Of a DNA stretch of 64,000 nt, positions 23,007 through 34,300 are shown piece by piece. Each line of letters starts with the position of its first letter. Position 1 is the stretch's first letter. Source of the DNA: Tomocerus qinae (lineage: Eukaryota > Arthropoda > Collembola > Entomobryomorpha > Tomoceridae). The notes under the pieces are model-generated. The model was not told the origin of the DNA. It did no database searches and was given only the letters and a program-made list of their open reading frames with translations. Made by a program: the position numbers and the translations under genes. Where the stretch lies: positions 62,930,001 through 62,994,000 of the forward strand of contig CM034546.1 in assembly GCA_020055645.1 (NCBI GenBank), read 5' to 3'.

Positions 23007-23190
23007 CCGAAAGCGGAAATCCTTAGTTCGATATGACTGCTTCCGCTTGGTTTCTGAGTGCACTATATCTACTATTATGTCAACCAATAAACATAAAATC
23101 GACAAGGACAAGGAAATGGTTAAAGACTTTATATATTGATCAAAATGTCAAAAAAAATTTCTTCTGTACAATATAGTAAGTGAATTAAAT
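23007..23190 (-). promoter_or_regulatory. Orphan IR upstream region
   Basis: AAGCGGAAATCCTTAGTTCG at 23011-23030 and a decayed distal motif at 23158-23188, separated by ACAAGGAAATGGT-type sequence also seen upstream of the IR at 18865. It is the 5' flank of the relic at 21405-21632, displaced by the satellite and the GC-rich element. Confidence 0.5.
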
Positions 23191-23585
23191 GATGTCCATA
23201 ATATTTCACAACTAGTAAAGTAATGAATCTGAATAGCCATTTCCTTCAACACAGAGCTACTTTAACCAACGTCAGAAATTTTTACGATTTACCAAAACGA
23301 TTCAACAAAGCTCTTTTCATAAAACAAGATAGGAAATAAATAATTTGATAGAAAATTAAATTTTAGCATGCTTATTATGAAGGATTTCAGTTTTGTTTAT
23401 ATATTGTTTTTGTAATACTTACAGCAAGCCGTAACAGAAGCTCGCCTGACTAAAGGAGACCGTGTGCACTGGCAGAGACGCATGCCCTATATTGTAGCTG
23501 GTAAAAGGAGAAAGCAGGCAAGAAAGGCTGATAGTTTCTCCAGCCGGTTAAGAGGTTTGCATCCCTTAGTATAAGCCTCAGTGGG

Positions 23586-23594
23586 TATAAAAGG
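23586..23594 (+). promoter_or_regulatory. TATA box of the nanos-like gene
   Basis: TATAAAAGG, a strong TATA consensus. Transcription would start about 25-30 bp downstream, near 23615-23625, in a pyrimidine-rich stretch. A spliced leader with GT-AG sites follows, which supports a real promoter. Confidence 0.65.
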
Positions 23595-23617
23595 AGGCTT
23601 TTTTCTGAAGCTTCCTC

Positions 23618-25382
23618 ATTTCCACTCGTGACGAGCTCCCAGAAGGTCCTTCACTTCTCCAGCCTGCATTTGGAAGAAAGTCTCTTGAACTACAGCCTGC
23701 TTAACTACTTCCCTAACGGAGCATCTCTCTACAAGGACACATTACCAGGAAAATCCTCTGAACAAAGTAAGCACAATTTCTATTTTCTCCATAAATAGTC
23801 CTAGGTATATTTATTTGAAGTAATACGCGCCGTTTTCCAATTACTTTGTGTTTAATTTATGAAAACGTATTAATTAATGGTCTCTCTTTCAGGATAATTG
23901 TTCCAGTCCCAGCTATATTCGTTATACTGATCGCTGGAGGGAAAATTTGACATATTTCAAACAGGTAATTATAATATTGTTTATTGTATAGAATAAAACG
24001 TATTCAATGGTAGTTTATTTTAAGATGAAAAATTAGTAGTAGCTTTTGATTTTTTATTACTTTGCGTCCCTAGCCTGAAAATGTCGATCACAATTTACAC
24101 AAAACGCAAGTTCGTCCCTGAGAGAGAAATGTAAAGTCTACTTGTCATCGTTCGGAGGAAGCAACCATGAAAAGCTAGAAGAAAGACAAACAACTGCTAA
24201 GACCTCTCCTCCTACCTCTTTCAAAGAACGGAAATTCTCAAGACTTTCTTCTCCACTACCAGTACAAAAAGCTGCACTTTTTCACAAATGGCCAGCCAAT
24301 CCTGACAGCCGCGACCACACGATCCTTCCATCTATGATACTCAGATGTCCAACCAGCGCAGATTTGATTCCCATCTACAAGAAAGTAGATTGCTCACCTT
24401 ACTTTGTCATTCCTGTCGACGGGCCCGTGGAAGGAGTTCCTATCATGGAAGACCCTAAGGAAGTCCTGAAGCAAATAAGCGAAAAGCAACGTGCCATTTT
24501 CCATAGTTTGTGAAAACCCTGGCTCTTCATTATCAAACGGAGGATTATGAAGCCAGTAGCTCATCAGGAGGAAAATCCTCGACGTTATTGTCATCTCGCC
24601 CTTCGCCGGATTCCGAGAACAAAGGAAATTATGCTGCAGGGAATACTTTATCGCCATCTACTCCATCGAAAGAAGATTCCGAAGACAATGAAAATTCACT
24701 CATGGAAGATGTCTATTTTGAACCTGCTCTATTTTTGGAGGATTCCGGGGACAATTCAAACTTAACTGAGGGGGATGCTGAATCTTCAACTGCTCCATGG
24801 ACGACGAATTTCAAGAGCACCGACACTTCATTTGGGGAAGATGCCGGAGCTACTTCGTCTTCATCAGCCCAATACATTAATAAAGCTGTACAAAATTCAT
24901 CTTTCTTACCGTCTACAATTCAGTATCCATTCTTCTATGAAAATCCAGCGATGATTTATTTCCCTGAAGGTTGGAGACCGGAATTCGTTGAATGGAAATC
25001 GGATAATTTGAACTGATGTAAGTAAATAATTCTCTTGCCAGTGAACTGTCGTATTTAAAATGAAATGTGCTAAATCATTATTGTTTTATTTTGACTTAGA
25101 TGGAAATGCCACTGCAGAAAATCCAACTCCATTTGCCGTCCAGAAATTTCCAATATTCAAAGCCTGTTCATTTTGCCGGACCAATATGGGGAAAGTGAGA
25201 AAGTTGTCTACAGCCACCACCTGAAAACTAATAAGAATCAAGTGACCTGTCCTTACCTCAGGAAATACGTCTGTCCAGTGTGCAACGCAACAGGAAAAAA
25301 GTCTCACACCATCAAATATTGTCCAAAACGTCAAAGACAAGAAAGAGAGAACGATAGAGCCAACCTGCAATTGGGGGATTAG
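23618..25382 (+). pseudogene. nanos-like gene (CCHC Nanos zinc finger) with two frame breaks and one in-frame stop
   Basis: Nanos represses translation with Pumilio in the germ line. Leader exons about 23618-23766 and 23893-23964 lack ATG; a third exon starts after the AG at 24072. Two open stretches, 24142-24510 and 24510-25013, are serine-rich and acidic, as is usual for the poorly conserved Nanos N-terminal half; they meet in different frames at about 24510. The second frame hits TGA at 25014-25016, one base before a consensus donor (25018). The spliced phase matches the next exon at 25101, which encodes the first zinc-finger pair (CSFC). At about 25190 a one-base shift is needed to enter the remainder (25191-25382): YSHHL, VTCPYLRKYVCPVCNATG and KSHTIKYCP. 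All eight zinc ligands are present. Multiple lesions argue for a recent pseudogene or indel errors in the sequence. How the short frame at the first ATG (24081) joins on is unclear. Confidence 0.75.
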
Positions 25383-27135
25383 TGCACCGCAATTATTAAC
25401 AATTATTAGTCAATTCCACATGAAATGCTTTATAATAAGTTGCAATATCTAAATTTTCAAAGTATAGTTTGGTAGATCGCATAATTTATTATACATTTTA
25501 GTAGATTTATATACGTATTTTAATGACTCTTATTATCTTAACTCATCTTTATTGAATTGGTATACCTATTAAGAGTATATTTTTGTAGTATGAATTAATT
25601 TGGAAAACTATGTTTTAATTATAGAAATTAGTAGCAGTTGTAAATTATAGTTTTGGTGTACCTTGTATAGTCATAATATAATGATAAATTGATAATGTAT
25701 AATATCGTTATTGCTGTCCTACTATTTATAGGCATGTTTACAATATTCACAAATTAAAATTGACGATATTTTTGGAAAACTTGGATCTAGTCCGAGAATA
25801 AATTGTTATTAAATACTGGCTGAAATATAAAACCAGTGGCAGTAGATAAAATAATAGAAATTAGATAAATTCAATAAGCAGAAGATATAACGTTTGAGTT
25901 GGTTAATGCCTTTATTTTTACGAGTAGTATTATACAGAGTAGTTGTAAGTTTATAGGTATACGGATACTTAATTAATAAACAAATTAACATTTTAATAAA
26001 CAATAATTAAAATGAAATACAATATGTAGCGGCCTTTGTATTCCATATTGTCTGGTTGTTGCTGTGAGAGAGAGAGGTGCATGTGCTTCTGAGTTCTGAC
26101 AAGAAACTGAAAAAAATTGCTGGGTAAAAGTGACATTTGAGTAGTGAAAGTGACACCAAAATGATCATCTGGAGGAGAGGGTTCCAAGAAAATCATCAGT
26201 TTTCAATAAATGTGACTTCTTTTTATAAAATTTCGACGTTTTCGTGATTTGCCATGCCGTCTTTTCGGGAGAATAAGTTCGTAACGAAACAACGACCATG
26301 AGTTGGAAGTCAAGATAGTCAAATTTATTTATGCAGATTCGGCCCCGTCATATAGTACAGCATAAAACTTCAGCTCATGCACTCTCTCATACAGTACTAC
26401 AAAATAGCCGAGAAGTAAGCACAACAACCAGACTCCCTCATCCAATTGCATTTGGGTTGGGTACATAAGAAACAGCTAAGGTATTCAATATTCATGTAAG
26501 CAAAAATTTTCATTATCTCCAACTGATGTATTGTATATACCTATACTGATCAAAGTATGTAACTGCGTATACTATAACTATAACTGTACAGATATAGAGT
26601 AGTAGGTACGATTAGTAGTAACAATTTTTACTTAAAATGTGCTAGTTAAAAACTCCGCAAAAGATTAAATGTATGGCTAAGGGGGAAAATGTGGAATTAG
26701 TAAACTGGGGTTCAGTAACTTGTAATTCGAAAATTCTGCAACCAAAATGTCTAGTAAATTGTAACAGGCAGAATTAGTAGATAAGCAGTACTTTACTTTA
26801 CGAAAATCGCCCGAAAATCTGTGAAGTATCAGAATAGTAAAGTGTATAAGAAAATGTGCTTACCTTATAGTAATGTATGATTATTCACTATGAGATAAAT
26901 GAGATTAATGTAAGATTATTTTGAGCTGTAGTTGGATGTCAAATTGAAATGTTGATCTAAATTTTTGTTAATGTAATTTGAAATGATAAACCTGTATTAT
27001 TTTTGTCTTTAGTTTATGACCATCAATGCGAATCTTTTTGTGAAAAAATATGTAACTTGATTTTGACATGTGCTATGGGCTACTTGCCCGCAGAGTACAT
27101 CAATAAAAATATAATGAATGAATGAATGAATGTAT
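25383..27135. other. 3' flank of the nanos-like gene and retroposon tail
   Basis: Probable poly(A) signal AATAAA at 25797-25802. From about 26640 the sequence ends in GTACATCAATAAAAATATAATGAATGAATGAATG (27088-27131 region). A unique body followed by an AATAAA and a simple (GAAT)n run is the usual 3' end of a LINE or SINE retroposon on the plus strand. No protein was recognised. Confidence 0.5.
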
Positions 27136-28367
27136 TCCATATTTAGACACTTTTTGACATTGAATACATGTTCACACAAACAAATGTTGAAAATGGCAAA
27201 GAATCCATGTGTGGGTTACAATGCATTTGTCATCACACAGCGGCTGGTAATTGTAGGCGGTATTTACATTCGATTTCAATATAACCTCTGGAAAATAACT
27301 GCCATTATGCAATAGATTTAAGGAACGCATGTATAGAAATCCATTTAATTTTGCCTATTCAATTGTCAAAGTAATTAATGGTCCCCATACGAAATGAAAT
27401 GCTGTTGAACAATTTCATTAATAAATATTGCCAACTAAACTCTTGATTTCAATAATATTCTAGTATTCTCTTGGAACTATTTGAATTTTTCATTATTTAA
27501 TTGCAATGATAAACCAAATGCTGTTTATGGAAATTCTGATAAAGATATTTTCGATTGAAGCACTGTTTTCCATGGAGGTGAAACATCCACCAAGTTAAGA
27601 ATGATTTGAATTTTGCATTTCAGGATACACTGGTAACCACTGTATCCTGAGATGTGGTTTGTTACTTTGTCGCAGTCATGATAAAATGGCTTGTTACATT
27701 GTAACATTAAGCAGACACTTCTAAGGCAAGTAAAACAATATTAAGAAATATTGTCCAACATTGGCACAAAACAAGAAGGAGATCAAGAACAAGAAAGTTC
27801 TTGTTCATTGCCACCCATCAATACAATGGTAGTGTAAAATATTAATGGAATTAGTGAAATTTAGATTCAGCTTGAACAAAATCAGAATTACTTTGTTCAT
27901 CTTTGGAATCAGTGTATGACAATAAAAGCTTGATTGATTGATTGATTTTATATTTGATTGGTTTGTATTTTATGATAAAGGCATTCATTTTTTTCATTGC
28001 CACCCATCAATAGCAGTGTAAAAATATTAATGGCATTAGTGAAAGTTTTTGGAAAAGTTATGTAGATTCAGCTTTTGAAGTAAAGCATCTGCTGTCCTTC
28101 AAATGCAATTTCCATGCTTTTGTTAAAGTGATTAATGTGAAGTGAAATTAAATACCCTTGGGGAATTTCATTCACAAGCAATGCCAACTATTACTTTTAT
28201 ACTAGTTTTTGTTATAGTTTGGAGCTGCTGCAGTATGATTTATATATTCTTGTTGAAATTGCGGTTATAGTCAATGAATTGAAAAGGTAGAAATTACAAA
28301 TAATCTTTTTTTGTATCTTAATGCTATTAATAATTTTTTTTCATTACAAGGTTTCATTAATATATAA
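27136..28367. repeat. Intergenic with old mobile-element fragments
   Basis: At about 27650-27715 the sequence TGGTTTGTTACTTTG...CATGATAAAATGG resembles the right end of the inverted-repeat element at 54704-54877. Near 27920 CAATAAAAGCTTGATTGATT is followed by a short GATT run, as in a retroposon tail. The ACCCATCAATA/AATATTAATGG phrase occurs twice (about 27800 and 28000). No gene was recognised. Confidence 0.45.
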
Positions 28368-31300
28368 ATGGATCCACAAGTTCTCATGTTTGTAATTCTT
28401 CTTTGCCACTGTCCAGGTACATCAATTGCTATTATTTAAATAGTTTTATGTAGTGCTGAATGAAAAAATTTGTCGGGGATTGGTAATGGTGATTGGTAAA
28501 TGATCCCCAAAAGTTCAAATCATTCATTAAATGTGGAATTAATACTCAAGCACGTATCCAGAGTTAAGCTCTACGTCCTCCAAAATTGAGCGGACGGAAA
28601 AATGGAGGAGTTGTTTTTTTAAAAGAGGCCACAATTTGCAAAAAATGATTAAGTAGAAAACTTTTGCAATCAATTGTTCCTTGCCCCTTTCAAATATCTA
28701 AATAAGTGCTTACTAACGTATATAATTGCTTTTCTGTAAATCTTTCTAATAAAACGTTCTTGGAGATCATACAATGTTGATTTTAAAATCTTACTTTTCA
28801 ATTAACATCGAAAGAGGAATAAATAGCGTACGAAATTTTGGTTATTTTTAGGCCGATTTGGCTTGTCTTTAATTGCAATAAGTTATAATGTCGAGGATCA
28901 GAAATTAGATGATAGATTGTTTGGATTTCCCGAAACGTTCACAGCAAGGCTTACGTATCTACAGACAGAATCCACTAACTGCTTTTGTGGCACCAATTCG
29001 TTTTTAATTAACATTGAAATAAGGCAGAGAATGCAGAAATACCTATCAGTTGGTTTAATTAGGTTAGGTCCCTCGAATGCGGGTCGTGGTATATTGCCTG
29101 TGTATTTAATGCCACGATTTTTAAAATGTGCAACCTCAATTTTACTTTAACCTGAACTTCTTTTTAAAGAATGACTATAATTTGCCAATATTTTTATGCT
29201 TAGGTTTTAAAAATATACAGTTATTTTGGTAGCTACGAAATGGTTAGAATATTGTTGTAAATGTTTTCTTACCTATTGGTTAATACTCATGTTGACTGAC
29301 TGTGTAGCTTTTGGTGACAAGATCAGCATCAAAGAGGAAGAGCTAAATGGTAAGGTATTATTATTATTTCAATCTCAGATATAAATTTAAATTTCAACTT
29401 CTTTCATAGGATGGACAGCGGTTTCATCAAACTCATCCTCTTAAAGCTTTATACCCAATTATAAAATACTGTAGCAAAAGAACCAATTTAGCAATCATAG
29501 AAATTATAGAAATTTGTACACTGATTCGGGTTAAGCTTCAAGAGGATATGTAGTGATTGTAGTGTTTGTGATGCAAATGGTGTCAAGGATAATTAATATT
29601 ACTGGCTTGGCATCGGGCATGAAGGAACCAGAAAGAAAGTTTTTTAATTTATTTATTTCTGCTTTAGATACAGACGACCTAGTATATCATGATTACGCAA
29701 ATGCAAGTCATCACAGGATTGGTATGTGTTAGTTATATTTCTCCTTTGTAGTATACTAGAGATTCAATGAATAGTTATTTTGATAAACGGCGACAACAAT
29801 TCAATGAATATTATATTTTTTAAGGGTGGGTTTATTGTTCGCAAATTCCAGATTCAGAGAGAACGGCAAAGAGTATAGTAATAAAATTGACACTTTTGAA
29901 ATCTACGCATATTTCTCTATCGAACCTGAAGGCCAAAATTTCAAAAACATTTTTCGAAAGCTGAAAATTTGAATTTAATTTGAGTAGGAGAAATGCATTG
30001 CAGAAATGTATTTACATTTTTATTTACTGTTTAAATGATGAAAACTGAAAAAAGCGGCTTCAGGTTCGATAGCTATTTTGATCGTCTTTTTTTTGAAATT
30101 TATTTCACCTCTGCACAATGTCCTAAAGTTTCGCAATTTGGAAAATGCGATTTTCCATGTAAAATTTTTGATAATTACTGCGAAAAATTTTGTGGGAAGA
30201 ACAAGGAGACGTCCACAAACAATTTCTTTACAAACAAAAGCTCCGCAACCATCAAAACAACTCAACAACTCGCAGCAATTCCTTCTCATCCACAATTTGC
30301 GCGCACACCCTATTTTTTTAAGTCTTGTCGCAGACTATAGATTCCGCTATGAAACAATGAACCCCACCTTAAGGCTAAGTATTTTGTTTCACAAAGTGAA
30401 ACATTATTTTATAACTTAATGTTAACTTATTGTTTCATTATTACCATTTAATGGCATTGGAAGTTAAAAATTATTAATTACAATTTATCTTTTTTGTTTG
30501 GTACAGGAAAAGCATATATCCACAGGCTTGTTAGTGGATTTACCCCATTTACTGCACCAAACAAAAAATGGATATAGGCTTTTTCTTGTACCAAACAAAA
30601 AATGGAGATTGGCTTTTCCTTCCTTAAAGGACTATACTTGTGTTGGTACATACATGTATAATTCATTCTTTTTCTCAAAACAAATAGTACGGGCTTTTGA
30701 CATTGAAAACAAATGCGGAACCTTCACTCAAGTCAGTTTGAGAGAAAGTAAAATGACTGTATCATTATCGACAACAAAGAAAAAAGTAAGTTTTAGAGGC
30801 ACACAATGATTTTTGCAGCATCACAATGGTGAAGATTGAATGTAAAATGTCACTACTAACGCTGGGTAAAATAAGGGATGTTTGGGCTTGTTATAGATTA
30901 AAAATGACTTTAGAACTAATTTTTAATTATCGGCTATTCCCTTCGGCATTTAAATTGAAAGGTCAATATCTCTGTCAAAGGTCAACACAGGGGCTTGAAA
31001 TTTGCATAGTTAGAAATGTCTTATGAAAATCTTTCGAATGACATATGTCATGTCATGCATAGGAATTAAATGAAAATGGACTGAGAGAAAATAAAAAAGT
31101 AGTAAATCATGGTAAACTTTGACCTTCAATAATTCGGAAAAGACAAATTTGGGGCCAATATGCTACAGATATATTTCTATACAGCCCCACTAAACGTTAG
31201 CCTGGTCAGAGAGCGGATTCCATGGGAGAAATCAATGTCGAAGTATTCTCATTATACTAAAAATTTCTTTGCCAGTAGTATACGAGGTAGTAGTCTAGAT

Positions 31301-34300
31301 CTAGAACATGTAATTCCAACTTAAACTGAGCAATCCTTAAGTGACAATTTTTGCTACCATACTTTAACAACTGCCTCTCGGCCATTAAAGATATTTAAAG
31401 CAGACGTATTTCTAAATAATAACATTTCTTATGCTTACATTAATGGTGTCATAACAGATGAGCAAACCGTTTCAATCCGATACAATGGTCTAGTAAGAGT
31501 CCGGAAAAGTAGTAAGGCTAGTAGTTACTAAGGCCTAAAAGTAAGTTAATAGTAATAGCTTTACTACTATTTTGCCTTTTACCATCTTGTACCGGATTAA
31601 AACGGTTCGCTCACTGCATACAGTTTGAAACGGTGCATGCAGTTGTAAGCATGCAACAATACCTGGCAAATCATGTGGGTGTTGAACTATTAGAGGGAAA
31701 TGAACTTTGTACAGATCAGGGTAGAAAATAGGAATAGAGTTAATGTAAATTAGCTCTTTTGCTTGCTGGCCATTTAGGAAAAAGATAGAATGCAATAAAA
31801 TTGGATTCTCTCAGCCGTTTTTGACGTATCGAGTTAATTATACACATGGACACCCAGAAATGTACATTCTCCACTTTGCGTTTATATTGAAACTAGATCC
31901 TACATTGCTAATGCAGAATTTCAAAATGATTAGGCATATTAACAATGTTTAATTTTCGAAATAAGCTATAATGTTCGCTCATATTGGACTTCCTTGTTTT
32001 ATGAAATATGCATTGTATATACAAGCATATTATTATGCATTGTAACAAAAACCTGCATCGTCCATGGCATAGATAGATAGAAACAAACGACACATGTATA
32101 CACAACTTTATTATAATATAGTGATGATGATAACTCTTTATGCACTTACACTATTAAGGTAAAAAACCAAATTTTCCACATTTAACCCTAGGAGTCATTC
32201 TTAATTTCAGTGGCGGTGGGTGCACCAGGTATTTTTGCCGGAAATTTTATCCAAAAGCGGTTGGAGACAAAAAATTAATTTAAATGATTATGTAAGAAAA
32301 ATAGAAAGCAGCAAACGGTTGCCATATAGAGCAGCTACCATAATAATTTGGCGTACAGGTCAGTCTAGTGGTCTAAACAGCCGCTTCTCAGGCTGAGGTC
32401 TGGAGTTCGAATCTCTGGAGCGCCTCAGGTCTAAAATGTAGTAGTCTGGAGCTGGGAGAAGCTGTCATATTCGTTATCAGCATTGATTTGCCTATCTTTA
32501 TCTATCTTTATCCTTTTCTTTTGCTTACAATACTACACAAACCTATAGTAGCCTTTTAAGCTAACTAACTTTAAAATATGCATTTTCTTGCCACCCCAAA
32601 AGAGCATTTTATTTTGTACTGTATACATCAATATACTTTTGGTTTTTAGTTGACTTGGTACGAAGCCGTTTGCTGCTGCGCCGCAAGGAATCTCCATGTG
32701 TTGGCTCCAAAAACACACGCTGATCTAGTAGCACTACATAGAGATATGTGGTTACAATTAAAATTGGTTAAATGTATTGGAGATTGTCCAAATAACGAAT
32801 TCGGTTGGAGTGGCTTTAACAATTATCAAGGCAGAGGTTTTCTTGATTTAAATGGTAACCCTTTCCACCCAGACGCTCTGATAGAGTTGGAAGACTTTGA
32901 TACACGATTGAAACGGCAGTTTAATGAAAATCCGTCTTGTATGGACTTTACAACAGTCAGAAAGAATCTTGTACCGAATTTTGGATCCTTGCCACGTAAC
33001 CAAGTAAAAATATCTATAAGAAGTCGCCCTTGTACAGATACATCAGAAGCTAGAATATGGTGTGTGAGTAGAGAGGAACAGTTAAGGAAAGATTCTAGAA
33101 GCTCAAATGGGAGGTCTAATAAAGTACGCTCTGCGAAGGGACGGCATACTAAACAACGCCCTGCAAATAAGCGACAGTCTTCTAATCCCATTGAACTAAA
33201 TCCTGGTAAAACTTTTGTTTTTATATTCTCGCTAGCAAATTTTTACCCTGTTACCGGGGCACGTTCCCGCCCCGAAATCGAGAAAGTTGAAGAAAATTTT
33301 GTCTAAAAACGTAAAAAAGCGCTTAAAATAAAGCAAAATGATATTTTTCTCAGTGCCCCCCGCCCCTTCGAAATTTTTTTCTGGCCGCGACTCTGAGTCG
33401 ATTACAAAATATTTTAAAATAATGATGTTTTAATATCCCCACGACAAACATCAACATGAAATAGTATGGCATCTAGGCTAACAAGGTGTTCGGGTCTTAA
33501 CATTATAGAACGTAACGTAAATAAATTAAGTTCTTTATCCGAAACCATTTGAGAGCCGTCCTCTTTAATCCAATACAATGATCTAGGAAGAGTCCAGAAT
33601 AGTAATAGGGCTTGTAGTAAGGAATGGCGTTACTATGCTCTTACGTTGCCGTTGTATTGAATTGTTATGATCATGGCACATTTTAGTTTTCTGTGTCGGT
33701 GAAGTTCTACAATCTGATAGTCGTCAATGCAGAGTATATCACAGGTCGCTGTGTCCACTTTTTTGTTCAATTTGTGCCAGTCCCAAAAATGGTTTTGTGA
33801 TTAGGTGAGAGTCCTTTTAAAAAACAAAGAAATGTCTAAAACCTCGGGGTTTAAAATGATATATACGATTTTGAGTACCTCAAGAAGTTGCATAAAACTA
33901 TCACTGACCTTAAAAACGGTTTATATGGGATTTACCATAAAGATTTTCATAGAATTTTTAATCTGTGAAACTCTATAGTACAGGGGCACCTTTTTTATAC
34001 CCAAAGTACATGTGCTCGTTAAGATTTTTACGATTGAAATAATTTTCACCGAAATTTATCTGTGGCTGAGATTCATTAGCTTAAAAGTTGTTTTCTCCTA
34101 ATTTTGACCTCGTCAAACTCAGCAGTAGGACACCTTTATCTTTTATTTATTGAAAAAATTCTTAAGGCTAAGTGTCGTAAAATATTGAAATATTGCATCT
34201 GTCGGCTTCAGGCTAACATGTTTAAAAAATCAATGAATTTCATCACTTCATTCAGTTTTACAATACCCTTTTGTCAAAAAATGATTACGAAAGTGGACAC

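Noticed and set aside
24394-25370. Minus-strand frames opposite the nanos-like gene
   Set aside because: Shadows of the coding strand; the zinc finger and splice sites are on the plus strand.
28863-29150. 95-codon frame as an exon of the secreted protein
   Set aside because: Splicing exon 28368-28416 directly to 29308 keeps phase, whereas including this frame leads to a stop in the next exon.
30020-30419. Cys-containing frames on both strands near 30.1-30.3 kb
   Set aside because: No junction in the required phase joins them to the neighbouring exons; one may still be the missing exon, but this could not be supported.
32350-32425. Possible functional tRNA gene
   Set aside because: A and B boxes are present, but the acceptor stem is imperfect and an unrelated body and tail follow, as in a SINE.
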